In this document: positions 17,358 to 25,812 of the stretch, one piece after another | Layout of the letters: each line of letters begins with the position of its first letter | Position numbering within the stretch: the first letter of the stretch is position 1 | From: JAXLQL01 sp046331625 | Lineage (GTDB): Bacteria > Acidobacteriota > Terriglobia > Bryobacterales > Bryobacteraceae | DNA length: 64,000 nucleotides | NCBI GenBank assembly: GCA_046331625.1 | Contig: JAXLQL010000012.1 | Coordinates: 62,001 to 126,000, forward strand | Direction of reading: 5' to 3' | Notes under the pieces: generated by a model | Database searches by the model: none | Told to the model about the DNA's origin: nothing | The model's input: only the letters and a program-made list of their open reading frames with translations | Translations under genes and position numbers: made by a program

Positions 17358-18605
17358 CTATGCGTTTGAAACGTTGTTGACCGGAAATGCTTTGGCGTAG
17401 CGCTCCGGATCCTTCGGGTCGAACGGACCGTCCATCAGCTTCACCGGCGTCATGTCGCTGACCTTGGGAGCCACGCCCAGTTCCTTCATCGCTTCGAAGT
17501 AGATGTCGGGGCGGATGACGCGGTTGACGATCTTGGCGTAGTCGGGCGCGCCCTTCACCAGGCCCCAGCGGCGGAACTGGCTCAGCCACCAGTGGCCGTA
17601 AGTCTTCAACGGCACGTTGCAATTGCGCGCCGAGAAGATCATGTAGTTCGGATCCTTCTCCTTGCGTCCGTCGCCGAAGTCGTAGTTGCCCTGCAGCCGG
17701 CCCAGGATCACTTCCGGCTGCGTGTTGATGTAGGTGGGCTTCGAGATCGTCTCGGCTACCTTGCCGCGGTTCTCCATCTTGTCGATGAATTCGCTCGACA
17801 GATGCAGCGCCTTGAGAATCGCTTTCACCGTCTTCGGATTCTTCCCCGCGAACTCCTCGGTGAACGCGCAGACCTTCTCGGGATGATCGGGCCAGAGCGC
17901 CTGCGTCGTGGTCACCGTGTATCCGATGCCGTCAGTGATGGCGCGCGCGTTCCACGGTTCGCCCACGCAGAAGCCATCCATCTTGCCCACCTTCATGTTC
18001 GCCACCATCTGCGGCGGCGGAATCGTGATGAGGCTCACGTCTTTGTCGGGATTGATGCCGCCCGAGCCGAGCCAGTAGCGGATCCACATCGCGTGCGTTC
18101 CGGGCGGAAACGTCATCGCGAAGGTGAGCGGCTTGCCGTCGGCCTTGGCTTTGTCGGCCAGCGGTTTGATGTCTTTCGGCGACTTCACTTTGCCCTTCCA
18201 CTCGGCCTTCAATGTGATCGCCTGACCGTTGCGGTTGAGCAGCCACGGGATCACCATCGGCTTCACGGGAGATCCGGCAAGGCCCATGGTCGACGCGAAC
18301 GGCATGCCGAGCAGCATGTGCGTGGCGTGATTTTCGCCGAGCGAAAGCTTGTCGCGAATCACGGCCCACGAAGCTTCCTTCGACACCACCGAATCGACTC
18401 CGAACTTCTTGAAGTAGCCGAGTTCGTGCGCCATCACGATGGAAGCGCAGTCAGTGAGCGCGATCATGCCGAAGCGGCACTGCTTCTGCTCCGGCGAGTC
18501 GTCCGCGTACGCCGCTCCCACCCAGCCGGCGGGCAGGCCACGCAGCAGAGTCGATAGAGCGCTCGCGCCCGTGGTCTTGATCGCTTCTCTTCTGTTCATC
18601 GTCAT
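17358..18605 (-). CDS. nrtA: Nitrate/nitrite ABC transporter substrate-binding protein
   Basis: A 415-residue periplasmic binding protein of the NrtA/CmpA family. The N-terminus MNRREAIKTTGASALSTLL is a twin-arginine-like leader (one Arg pair, hydrophobic stretch, AYA-D cleavage region). Family segments include FGMIALTDCASIVMAHELGYFKKFG, shown here in part as ALTDCASIVMAHE, and VGEPWNARA. It would capture nitrate after entry through the neighbouring porin. The second ATG at 18599 is an alternative start. It is followed by nrtB after 10 bases. Confidence 0.93.
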   Translation of the reverse strand: MTMNRREAIKTTGASALSTLLRGLPAGWVGAAYADDSPEQKQCRFGMIALTDCASIVMAHELGYFKKFGVDSVVSKEASWAVIRDKLSLGENHATHMLLGMPFASTMGLAGSPVKPMVIPWLLNRNGQAITLKAEWKGKVKSPKDIKPLADKAKADGKPLTFAMTFPPGTHAMWIRYWLGSGGINPDKDVSLITIPPPQMVANMKVGKMDGFCVGEPWNARAITDGIGYTVTTTQALWPDHPEKVCAFTEEFAGKNPKTVKAILKALHLSSEFIDKMENRGKVAETISKPTYINTQPEVILGRLQGNYDFGDGRKEKDPNYMIFSARNCNVPLKTYGHWWLSQFRRWGLVKGAPDYAKIVNRVIRPDIYFEAMKELGVAPKVSDMTPVKLMDGPFDPKDPERYAKAFPVNNVSNA

Positions 18606-18618
18606 CGGTTTCCTCTCG

Positions 18619-19929
18619 TTAGAAGGTGTAGGTGAGCATTGCGTACGGCATCGTGTATGACTTGCCCGGTGTGGCCTTCTTCAGGAACTCGCCCGGGAAC
18701 AAGTGCGCCACGCCGAACGCCATTCCGACTTGTTTGTTGAGTGGGTAGAAGACCTGCCCGTCGATCTCCTGCCCGATGTGTGTGCCCGCTGAACCGTCGG
18801 CCTTGCGGACCACCAACGCGCTGTTCACGCCGTAGAGCCCGTCATGCGCATTGGCGAGCCAGATGTTGTGGTAATTCGGATTGAGCATCAGTTTCTTGGT
18901 CAGCTTGATCTCGGTGCCGAACCGCACGTGACTCACGTTCTTCCAGCCCACTTGGTCGGCGAGGCCGATCTTGTCGTGCGGCGTGGGATAGAGCTGATCG
19001 AAGGTGCCGAGCTTTTTGTCCGCAGTGTCCTTGTCGCCGGATGCGTAGTTGTACTCGGCAATCAGCCGCGGCGTGTACTTCGTGGTGGCCAGCGTGTATC
19101 CAATCAGCCAGTGCCCCGCCCATGCGCCGAAGTCGTTCTTTGCAACCTTGCCCGTCTGCTTGGCCATCTCGATCGAGTAGTCGAAGCTCTTGGGAAGCTT
19201 ACCGGCCACGCGCGCGCCAGTCGTGAAGAAGTCCGTTACTCTGTTCACGCGCCACAGCACATAAGGCTCTACGACCGACTTCGGGATCCACGCCGTGATC
19301 GCGCCATAGAGCCCGTGGAAGTTGTCGCCGTCCACGCGCTTGTTGAACTCGCCGTCTTTGATCACCACCACCGACGAAGCCCAGGCATCGAGCTTGTAGC
19401 CCTTGTGCGCAAACGTCGCGCGTGCGGCATCGAACGAACGCGCCGTGTTGAGCCAGCTCACGTGACCGATCAGGCGCTGTTCGCCGAACACCAACTCCTG
19501 GCGGCCGACGCGTACACCCATGCTCTTCTTCTCGGTGTCGCCGATCTCGACATACGCCTGGCGCAGATCCATCGTGTCTTGGAACGGAGGCCGCGCCGGA
19601 TTCTGGTTCTTCCAGAAGACACGGGCGTCTTGCCCTTGCGCGAATAACTTCAACCACGGCGTAGGCGTGATCCGCATGTTCACGCGGACGCGAGTGAGCA
19701 GGTAGAGATCGTCATTGTTGCCCCGGAAGGCCCCGTTTTCGAAGCCTTCGAGCCGCGTGCGAATCTCGCCGCTGAAGCCGAGCCACTTCGGTAGCTCCGC
19801 GTTCAGCATTTCGGCCGGTGATTTCGACGGCAGCGCAGCGGCTGCCGGTGGTTTGGTTTGCGCTAGGAGTGCGCCGGCGAAGAGCACGGCGACCCTGACG
19901 AGGCGGATCGTTCCGATCGTTCTGTCCAT
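18619..19929 (-). CDS. Alginate-export-type outer-membrane porin of the nitrate operon
   Basis: A 436-residue protein with a signal peptide (hydrophobic stretch to about residue 23, LLAQ) and an outer-membrane barrel ending in LTYTF. The segments GRQELVFGEQRLIGHVSW and SFDAARATF, in their central parts, are typical of the alginate_exp (AlgE-like) porin family, which here probably lets nitrate across the outer membrane, since it sits between the nitrate reductase and nrtA genes with gaps of 13 to 16 bases. AGGAATCC upstream of ATG 19929 is a likely ribosome binding site. Confidence 0.85.
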   Translation of the reverse strand: MDRTIGTIRLVRVAVLFAGALLAQTKPPAAAALPSKSPAEMLNAELPKWLGFSGEIRTRLEGFENGAFRGNNDDLYLLTRVRVNMRITPTPWLKLFAQGQDARVFWKNQNPARPPFQDTMDLRQAYVEIGDTEKKSMGVRVGRQELVFGEQRLIGHVSWLNTARSFDAARATFAHKGYKLDAWASSVVVIKDGEFNKRVDGDNFHGLYGAITAWIPKSVVEPYVLWRVNRVTDFFTTGARVAGKLPKSFDYSIEMAKQTGKVAKNDFGAWAGHWLIGYTLATTKYTPRLIAEYNYASGDKDTADKKLGTFDQLYPTPHDKIGLADQVGWKNVSHVRFGTEIKLTKKLMLNPNYHNIWLANAHDGLYGVNSALVVRKADGSAGTHIGQEIDGQVFYPLNKQVGMAFGVAHLFPGEFLKKATPGKSYTMPYAMLTYTF

Positions 19930-19945
19930 GGGCGAAGGATTCCTT

Positions 19946-22144
19946 TCATCTGATTGCTCCTTGGCTTTTGCTGGACGTCACGGTCCGCTGCTCGCGGCTA
20001 GGCGATAACTCTACGCGCACGGCCGACTGCTTGTAGTTCGGCTCGCGCGAAATGGGGTCGAACGCTGCTTGCGTTACGTGGTTCACGTTCGTTTCGGCGA
20101 AGTGAAACGGCATGAAAATCTGTCCGGGCGCCACGATGCCTGTGACTCGCAACTCGACTCCGCTCACGCGTCCGCGGCGTGAGACGATATCGACCATGTC
20201 ATGCGGCGCGAGGGCCAGCCGAGTAGCATCCACGGGATTCATCTCGAGCCACGCGTTCGGAGCGAGACGCTCGAGAATGTCTACATTCGCTGTCTTGGTT
20301 CGGGTGTGCCAGTGCTCCACCGTCCGGCCCGTGTTCAGAACGAGCGGGAAAGCGGAGTCTGGCTGATCCGGGAAGGGTTCGCACTCGATGTTGAAGAAGC
20401 AGGCGCGGCCATCCGGCGTTTCGAATTCGCCGTCGCTGTATAGCCGCGATCCTCCCCACTGCATGCCCCCGTTCTGCTCCAGGGCCTCATACGTCATGCC
20501 CGAGAAGTCGCAGAGCTGGCCTTTCGAGACGCGAGCCCATTCCCCAAATGCATCCGCTGGGCCGCGCCAGCCCGGATACAGCTCCTCGCGCACGCCGAGC
20601 TTCTCTGCCAGCGAGAGAAAGATGTCGAAGTCCGAGCGCGCTTCGCCGGGAGGTTCCACCGCTTTGTTGGCCTTGCCTACGCGGCGTTCCGAGTTCGTGT
20701 AGGTGCCTTCCTTTTCGCCCCAGATGGCGGCGGGCAAAACAAGATCGGCCAATTCCGATGTGGGGATCGGATGGAAGCCGTCTTGCACCGCGAAGAACTC
20801 GAGTCCCCGGATGCCGCGGATCAACGTGTCGACGTCAGGGAACGAAACGATCGGATTGGTGGCGATGATCCACAGCGCTTTCACGCGGCCATCGATCACG
20901 GCGTCGACGATATCGGGATAGGCGAGCCCGCGTTCGCTGGGGATGCGGCTCTCGTCCACGTTCCAAAGCCGGGCGAGTTCCACGCGATCTTCGGCGCTCT
21001 CGAACTTCCGGTAGCCCGGCATGCTCGACGTGAATGCCGCTTCGCGCGATCCCATCGCGTTGCACTGGCCGGTGATCGAGAACGGCGACGACCCCGGCTT
21101 GCCCACCTTGCCCGTCAACAAGGCGAGATTATTGATCGCATTTACGGTCTCGGCGCCTTGCGTCGAGTGATTCACGCCCATGGTCCAAGCGATGGTGGCC
21201 GACCCCGCCTCGCCATACAGCCGCGCGACTTCGACGATCCGCTCGGCGCTCAGTCCCGTGGTGCGTGCAACCGTGGCCGGATCGAAGTTCGCTACGAAGC
21301 GCTTCAACTCCTCGAAACCGGTGGTGTGCCGTGCCACATACTCGCGGTCGATCAGCCCTTCCGCGATCAGCACATGAGCGATCCCGTTGAGCAACGCGAT
21401 GTCGCTGCGCGGAAGAATCGGCAGATGGATGTCGGCCATCATCGCTGTCTTGGTCACGCGCGGATCCACCACGATCAGCTTCTTGTGTTTGTTGGCCTCG
21501 AGCTTCTGGCACAGGATCGGATGGTTGTCGGCGACATTCGCGCCGATCAGGACGATCACATCGGCGATCTCGAGATCCTCATACGATCCCGGAGGCCCGT
21601 CGGAGCCGAACGAGCGCTTGTAACCCGAGACCGCGCTCGCCATGCACAGCGTAGTGTTGCCGTCATAGTTGTTGGTGCCGAAGCCGAGTTGCACCAGCTT
21701 GCCGAGCGCGTAGAACTCCTCGGTCACCAACTGCCCGGTGCTGATCACCGCGAACGAACCCGCGCCATGCCGCTCCTGCACGGAGCGGATGCGCGAGACC
21801 ATCGTGTGGAGCGCTGTGTCCCAGCTCACGCGATCGAGCTTGCCGTTCTCGCGCAGCAGCGGATACTTCGCCCGGTTGGAGGCCGTCAGCGTGTGATGCT
21901 CGGAGAGCCCCTTGGGGCAGAGCTTGCCATCGTTGACCGGATGCCCGGGTGTTCCGCGGACCGAGACCGCGACCCCATCCTTGACCCCGATCTGGATGCC
22001 GCATCCCACCGAGCAGTAGCCGCAAGTCGAGGAGACCCAGCGGTCCGCGATCTTGCCCGCCGACGTGTAGCCCATGACGGGGTCGCGCCGGTAGGCGTAC
22101 TGGTGTCGAAGATTGTCGATTCCGAGCGAGCGTTTCCAGCTCAT
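19946..22144 (-). CDS. Molybdopterin nitrate reductase catalytic subunit (NarB/NasC-like)
   Basis: A 732-residue molybdopterin oxidoreductase. The N-terminal [4Fe-4S] ligands are CGYCSVGC...CPKG, followed by Mo-bis-MGD segments such as GTNNYDGNTTLCM, where the Cys could coordinate Mo, and GQCNAMGSREA. Given the operon (nrtABCD, nirBD) it most likely reduces nitrate to nitrite for assimilation. No signal peptide is present, so it is cytoplasmic. It lacks the C-terminal BFD [2Fe-2S] domain seen in some NasA proteins. ATG 22144 overlaps the upstream DmsBC-like gene, suggesting that protein is its electron donor. Confidence 0.92.
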   Translation of the reverse strand: MSWKRSLGIDNLRHQYAYRRDPVMGYTSAGKIADRWVSSTCGYCSVGCGIQIGVKDGVAVSVRGTPGHPVNDGKLCPKGLSEHHTLTASNRAKYPLLRENGKLDRVSWDTALHTMVSRIRSVQERHGAGSFAVISTGQLVTEEFYALGKLVQLGFGTNNYDGNTTLCMASAVSGYKRSFGSDGPPGSYEDLEIADVIVLIGANVADNHPILCQKLEANKHKKLIVVDPRVTKTAMMADIHLPILPRSDIALLNGIAHVLIAEGLIDREYVARHTTGFEELKRFVANFDPATVARTTGLSAERIVEVARLYGEAGSATIAWTMGVNHSTQGAETVNAINNLALLTGKVGKPGSSPFSITGQCNAMGSREAAFTSSMPGYRKFESAEDRVELARLWNVDESRIPSERGLAYPDIVDAVIDGRVKALWIIATNPIVSFPDVDTLIRGIRGLEFFAVQDGFHPIPTSELADLVLPAAIWGEKEGTYTNSERRVGKANKAVEPPGEARSDFDIFLSLAEKLGVREELYPGWRGPADAFGEWARVSKGQLCDFSGMTYEALEQNGGMQWGGSRLYSDGEFETPDGRACFFNIECEPFPDQPDSAFPLVLNTGRTVEHWHTRTKTANVDILERLAPNAWLEMNPVDATRLALAPHDMVDIVSRRGRVSGVELRVTGIVAPGQIFMPFHFAETNVNHVTQAAFDPISREPNYKQSAVRVELSPSREQRTVTSSKSQGAIR

Positions 22145-23580
22145 GCGGCTATCTCCTTACGCAGGAACGTGGAAGCGACGCTCTTGGGGACGACACACGA
22201 GAAGAACATCCAGCGCCCGAACAGCTCGCCGGGCAGGGCGATGGCCAGGGCGGCGGCCGGAAGAACGAACCCAAGCACGCCGACTATGGCGAGTCCGGCA
22301 AGGCGGTACGGCATGAAGGGCGTCATCAGCCGGGCCGCCGAGGCGAGCTCGAATTCGACACTTTTCGACAGGCTATTTCGCTTGGCCAGCGTATTGGCGA
22401 ACTGCCCCGCTGCGCCACCTGCGGCGAGTAGTGACAACCAGCGAGGCTCCGAGGTCCCCACGGCCATCACTACCAGTGGTCCCAGCACGGCGCTGGTCAG
22501 GAAGAACTCAGCGAGCGTGTGCCCGGAGAACCAAGCCGGGCGCGCCCTAACCGTATATATGCGTGCCGACGAGTAGACTCCCGCGATTCCCGCGGTCACG
22601 GTGGCGAAACCCGCTAGAGGCGCGTAGGGCGAGCCCAACCACAGCAGCGCCGTGAACAGGTTCGCGGCGCCAGCGAAAGCCGAGAGCCCCAGAATCTCGC
22701 GGCTGAGCCACGAGTGCTTCCAACCCCTGATGGCGCGATAGGCGTGGATCGGCCGGCCGAGATGCGCGGGCGCCACCGCGAGGGCGATCGCGATGAGCCC
22801 GAACGCGAGCCCTGCTGCGATCCAGCTCGAAGACTGCGCCACCACGAGCGAGCCGTAGACTCCGAGCGCGAGCTGCGTCATCACCAGCACGAACACGAGC
22901 GATGGATGTGCATGTTCGAGCCGGGGCTTCCGGTGAGTATCCACGCGGCGCAGGTCTTCCAGCCTCACGTGGGGCCGCGTGATCCGCGTGGTGGAGAGCG
23001 AGTCCGCTGACGAGGGAAGACCGGTCATGTCGGCTCGTGAATGGTCGCGCTTCCATGCGGCGATGTTGACGATCTCGATCTCGATGGCGCCTTGCGGGCA
23101 GGCATTCGCGCAGGCGGGCGAAGCGCCGTCAAGCAGGCGATGATGGCACATGTCGCACTTGCCCACCACGCCACGCGCTTCATTGAACTGCGGCACGCCA
23201 TAGGAGCAGTTCCAGGTGCAGTATTGGCAGCCGATGCACATGTCGGGGTCATGGTCGACGATGCCGGTGAACGGGTCTTTCGAGTACGCATCCACCGGGC
23301 ATCCGATCATGCATGAGGGCTCGACGCAGTGGTTGCAGCCCATCGAAAGATGGAAGCGTTGCGTGTGAGGGAAACTGCCGCCTTCAAGCTCTCCGACGCG
23401 CCGCCAATTGATGGCGGCGGGGTTTCCGTTCTGCTCGTTGCAGGCCACCACGCAGCACTTGCAGCCGATGCACTTCGTCATGTCGAAGTGGAAGCCGTAC
23501 TGTTCACCGCGATTCGGCAACCGCGATGGAATCAAGGAGCGGGTTTCGCCGATCCGAACCAGATCGGTGCGCTCCAACAA
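22141..23580 (-). CDS. DmsB-like four-cluster ferredoxin fused to DmsC-like membrane anchor
   Basis: A 479-residue fusion. The first ~190 residues are a DmsB/NrfC-type electron-transfer protein with Cys groups CIGCKCCVVAC, CNHCVEPSCMIGC, CIGCQYCTWNC and CDMCHHR...CANACP, enough for four [4Fe-4S] clusters. After a polar linker (about 190-225) come about eight membrane spans resembling DmsC anchors (GRPIHAYRAIRGWKHSW is a DmsC-like loop). It would draw electrons from the quinol pool and pass them to the nitrate reductase whose gene overlaps by four bases. TTG 23580 is the only plausible start of this frame; a GGGGAGG lies about 12 bases upstream. First gene of the operon. Confidence 0.88.
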   Translation of the reverse strand: MLERTDLVRIGETRSLIPSRLPNRGEQYGFHFDMTKCIGCKCCVVACNEQNGNPAAINWRRVGELEGGSFPHTQRFHLSMGCNHCVEPSCMIGCPVDAYSKDPFTGIVDHDPDMCIGCQYCTWNCSYGVPQFNEARGVVGKCDMCHHRLLDGASPACANACPQGAIEIEIVNIAAWKRDHSRADMTGLPSSADSLSTTRITRPHVRLEDLRRVDTHRKPRLEHAHPSLVFVLVMTQLALGVYGSLVVAQSSSWIAAGLAFGLIAIALAVAPAHLGRPIHAYRAIRGWKHSWLSREILGLSAFAGAANLFTALLWLGSPYAPLAGFATVTAGIAGVYSSARIYTVRARPAWFSGHTLAEFFLTSAVLGPLVVMAVGTSEPRWLSLLAAGGAAGQFANTLAKRNSLSKSVEFELASAARLMTPFMPYRLAGLAIVGVLGFVLPAAALAIALPGELFGRWMFFSCVVPKSVASTFLRKEIAA

Positions 23581-23811
23581 AGGAAGCGCGACCTCCCCGG
23601 CGCCCCCCGAAATGTGGCGAACGTAGACACCTACACCCCTGCTCTCTGAGCGAACTCGTGATGCTTCTTGGACTTGGTTTGCTCGGACGATGAGCAGGAA
23701 GACGGGACCGACTGGATCCGCTGGCGTGACGCCCGTTACGATCGAACGTCCACAAACCGAGTATACCGGCGATGAGGCGGAACGGTAAATAGACCGGTGG
23801 GCAAAAAGAAT

Positions 23812-23826
23812 TTATCGGCCCGATAA
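23812..23826. promoter_or_regulatory. Inverted repeat in the nitrate operon leader region
   Basis: TTATCG-GCC-CGATAA is a perfect 6-3-6 dyad in the 288-base gap between the GAF gene stop and the nitrate operon start. On the minus strand it is followed by ATTCTTTTT, so it may be the terminator of the GAF gene; it could equally be an operator for the operon about 230 bases downstream. Confidence 0.4.
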
Positions 23827-23868
23827 GGGGTTCACGACGTGCGGCCGAAGTGCTTGCCGCAAAGGACG

Positions 23869-24369
23869 TTACCGGTCGCGCCGGGCATCGATCAGGGCGC
23901 TTGCGACGCGCGCAAGGCGGCGCAGCATTTCCTCCTGTTTGCGCAGGAGCCGCCTCGTGCGGCGGTCCACGACGCAGACGGCTCCCAAGGCGTGCCCGCC
24001 AGAGACGATCAAAGGTGCTCCGGCATAGAAGCGTATGAACGGCTCATCGATCACCAGCGGATTGTTCGCGAACCGCGGATCCTTTCGGGCATCGTTGACG
24101 ATCAACAGTTCGCTGGGGTTCGAGATCGTATGCGCGCAGAAGGCTACCTCACGGGACGTCTGGCTTTGCTTCAGCCCCACTTTGGCTTTGAACCACTGCC
24201 GGTCATTGTCCACCAGACTGATCAGCGCGATTTCCGAGTCGCAGATGTCAGCGGCCAGGGCGGCCAAGTCATCGTATGGCTGCTCTGGAGGCGTGTCGAG
24301 AATCTTGCACTCGAGCAGCGCGGCCATGCGCTCGGATTCTGGGGGCGGCATTGCAACGGCTTCTGTCAT
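23869..24369 (-). CDS. Stand-alone GAF domain protein
   Basis: A 166-residue protein made of one GAF domain of the kind found at the N-terminus of sensor kinases and cyclases: ERMAALLECKILDTPPE start, LISLVDNDRQWFKAKVGL strand pair, and SREVAFCAHTI. No kinase, cyclase or DNA-binding output is attached. GAF domains bind small ligands or act as partners in signalling. It lies directly upstream of the nitrate operon on the same strand, so a link to nitrate sensing is possible but unproven. Confidence 0.8.
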   Translation of the reverse strand: MTEAVAMPPPESERMAALLECKILDTPPEQPYDDLAALAADICDSEIALISLVDNDRQWFKAKVGLKQSQTSREVAFCAHTISNPSELLIVNDARKDPRFANNPLVIDEPFIRFYAGAPLIVSGGHALGAVCVVDRRTRRLLRKQEEMLRRLARVASALIDARRDR

Positions 24370-24511
24370 GGGGCTCGACTCTGATGGCCATATCGGCCCA
24401 GCACCGGAGACGCGAGAAGAGTTCGGAGGTAATGTTCACGTAAGGTCAATGGCACTGTAACGTCATCGGACTGACTGAATCGCCTATGGCCGCGATACGA
24501 TAACGGAGTCC

Positions 24512-25675
24512 ATGCTTCGCCGCAAGTTTCTCTCAGGACTCTTATCGCTGCCTCAGCAGAAGATCGTAGATCTCGAAGTCATCCAGGTGAAGGTCAACCA
24601 CCGGGGCAACTGGGTACTGGTGCGGCTTCGAACCGACAAAGGCGTTACGGGACTGGGCGAGGCATCGCACGGATTCCCCGATTCGAAGACCATCGAACTG
24701 GTGCGCCACTTCTTCGATGCCGTGCGCGGCACGAGTCCGTTCGAGGTGGAAGCGTTTCGCGCGGCGGTCTTCCCTGAAGCGGCAAAGCATCACTCGGAAG
24801 CTTGGCGCTCGCACGACTACACCGGACCGTGCGCGGCCAGTGCCATCGAGATGGCGCTGCACGATATCCAAGGCAAGATCCTCGGAGTGCCGTGCTGGGC
24901 GTTGTTCGGCGGGAAGCTACGCTCGCGGATTCGGCACTATGCCAACATCAACCGCTGCGTGGTAGACCGCTCGGCGACAGGGTTTGCCGAGGCCGCTTCG
25001 CGCGCAGTCAAAGACGGCTTCGATGCGATCAAACTCGCGTCATTCGATGGTATGCCGCAAGGCGATGCCTCGAAGATCGCGGCGTTCACGGAACAAGGCA
25101 TCGAGTGTATCGCCGCTGTGCGCCGCGCTATCGGGCCCGAGCGGCAGGTGTTGGTGGACGGCCACAGCAACTTCGACCTCACTCGCGGACTCGAGCTGAT
25201 GCGGCGCATGGAAGCGATCAAGCTGTTCTGGCTCGAGGAAGTGACGCCAGACATTGCCGGTCTCGCCGAGATCAATCGCCAGGCGAAGATGCCCACGGCT
25301 GGCGGCGAAGGATTGTTCCGGGCGCGACAGTTCTACGACTATGTGCGGCAAGGCGCCGTGGACGTGGCCATGCCCGATATCAAGTACTGCGGTGGCATGG
25401 TGGAGCTACGCAAGATCGCCGCCGTTGTGGAAGCGGCGGGCGTGCAGTGCGCGCCGCATGGTCCGGCGAGTCCGGTGGGCAACATGGCCGCGGCGCACGT
25501 GTGCGCGGGGATGCCGAATTTTCTGATCCTCGAGCTCGGCTACGGCGAAGTGCCTTGGCGGCGCGATCTTGTGACGCCCGCTGAGGTCTTCGAGCAGGGC
25601 CATCTGACTGTGCCGGATCGCCCGGGATTGGGAATCGAGTTGAACGAGAAGGTGGCGGCCCAGCACGCCGTGTAG
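24512..25675 (+). CDS. Mandelate racemase/muconate lactonizing enzyme family protein
   Basis: A 387-residue enolase-superfamily enzyme. The catalytic Lys lies in DGFDAIKLASFD, and the metal ligands are the Asp in VDGHSNFDL, Glu in WLEEVTPD and Glu in GGEGLF; a late His in CAPHGPASPVG fits the barrel's C-terminal acid/base position. Such enzymes abstract a proton alpha to a carboxylate, often dehydrating sugar acids. The N-terminus MLRRKFLSGLLSLPQQK looks like a short leader, suggesting export or a vestigial Tat signal. Its final 100 bases are duplicated in degraded form just downstream. Confidence 0.85.
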   Translation: MLRRKFLSGLLSLPQQKIVDLEVIQVKVNHRGNWVLVRLRTDKGVTGLGEASHGFPDSKTIELVRHFFDAVRGTSPFEVEAFRAAVFPEAAKHHSEAWRSHDYTGPCAASAIEMALHDIQGKILGVPCWALFGGKLRSRIRHYANINRCVVDRSATGFAEAASRAVKDGFDAIKLASFDGMPQGDASKIAAFTEQGIECIAAVRRAIGPERQVLVDGHSNFDLTRGLELMRRMEAIKLFWLEEVTPDIAGLAEINRQAKMPTAGGEGLFRARQFYDYVRQGAVDVAMPDIKYCGGMVELRKIAAVVEAAGVQCAPHGPASPVGNMAAAHVCAGMPNFLILELGYGEVPWRRDLVTPAEVFEQGHLTVPDRPGLGIELNEKVAAQHAV

Positions 25676-25689
25676 GTTGCTCGCGGCCG

Positions 25690-25800
25690 TGGCGGAGCCC
25701 GCGAGAGTGCGGCGCGCTGCATGGTCCGGCGGGTCTTCAGGCAGGACCGTCTGACTGTGCCGGATCGGCCGGGCTTGTGAGGCGAATTGTAATGATAAGG
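25690..25800 (+). repeat. Degenerate copy of the preceding gene's 3' end
   Basis: CTGACTGTGCCGGATCG at 25751 repeats the real gene text at 25604, 147 bases earlier, and AAGGTGGCGGC is shared after it. Just before, GCATGGTCCGGCG matches a segment from about 25457 of the gene. The copy has in-frame stops and indels and is not translated as a gene. Confidence 0.7.
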
Positions 25801-25812
25801 TGGCGGCGCAAC

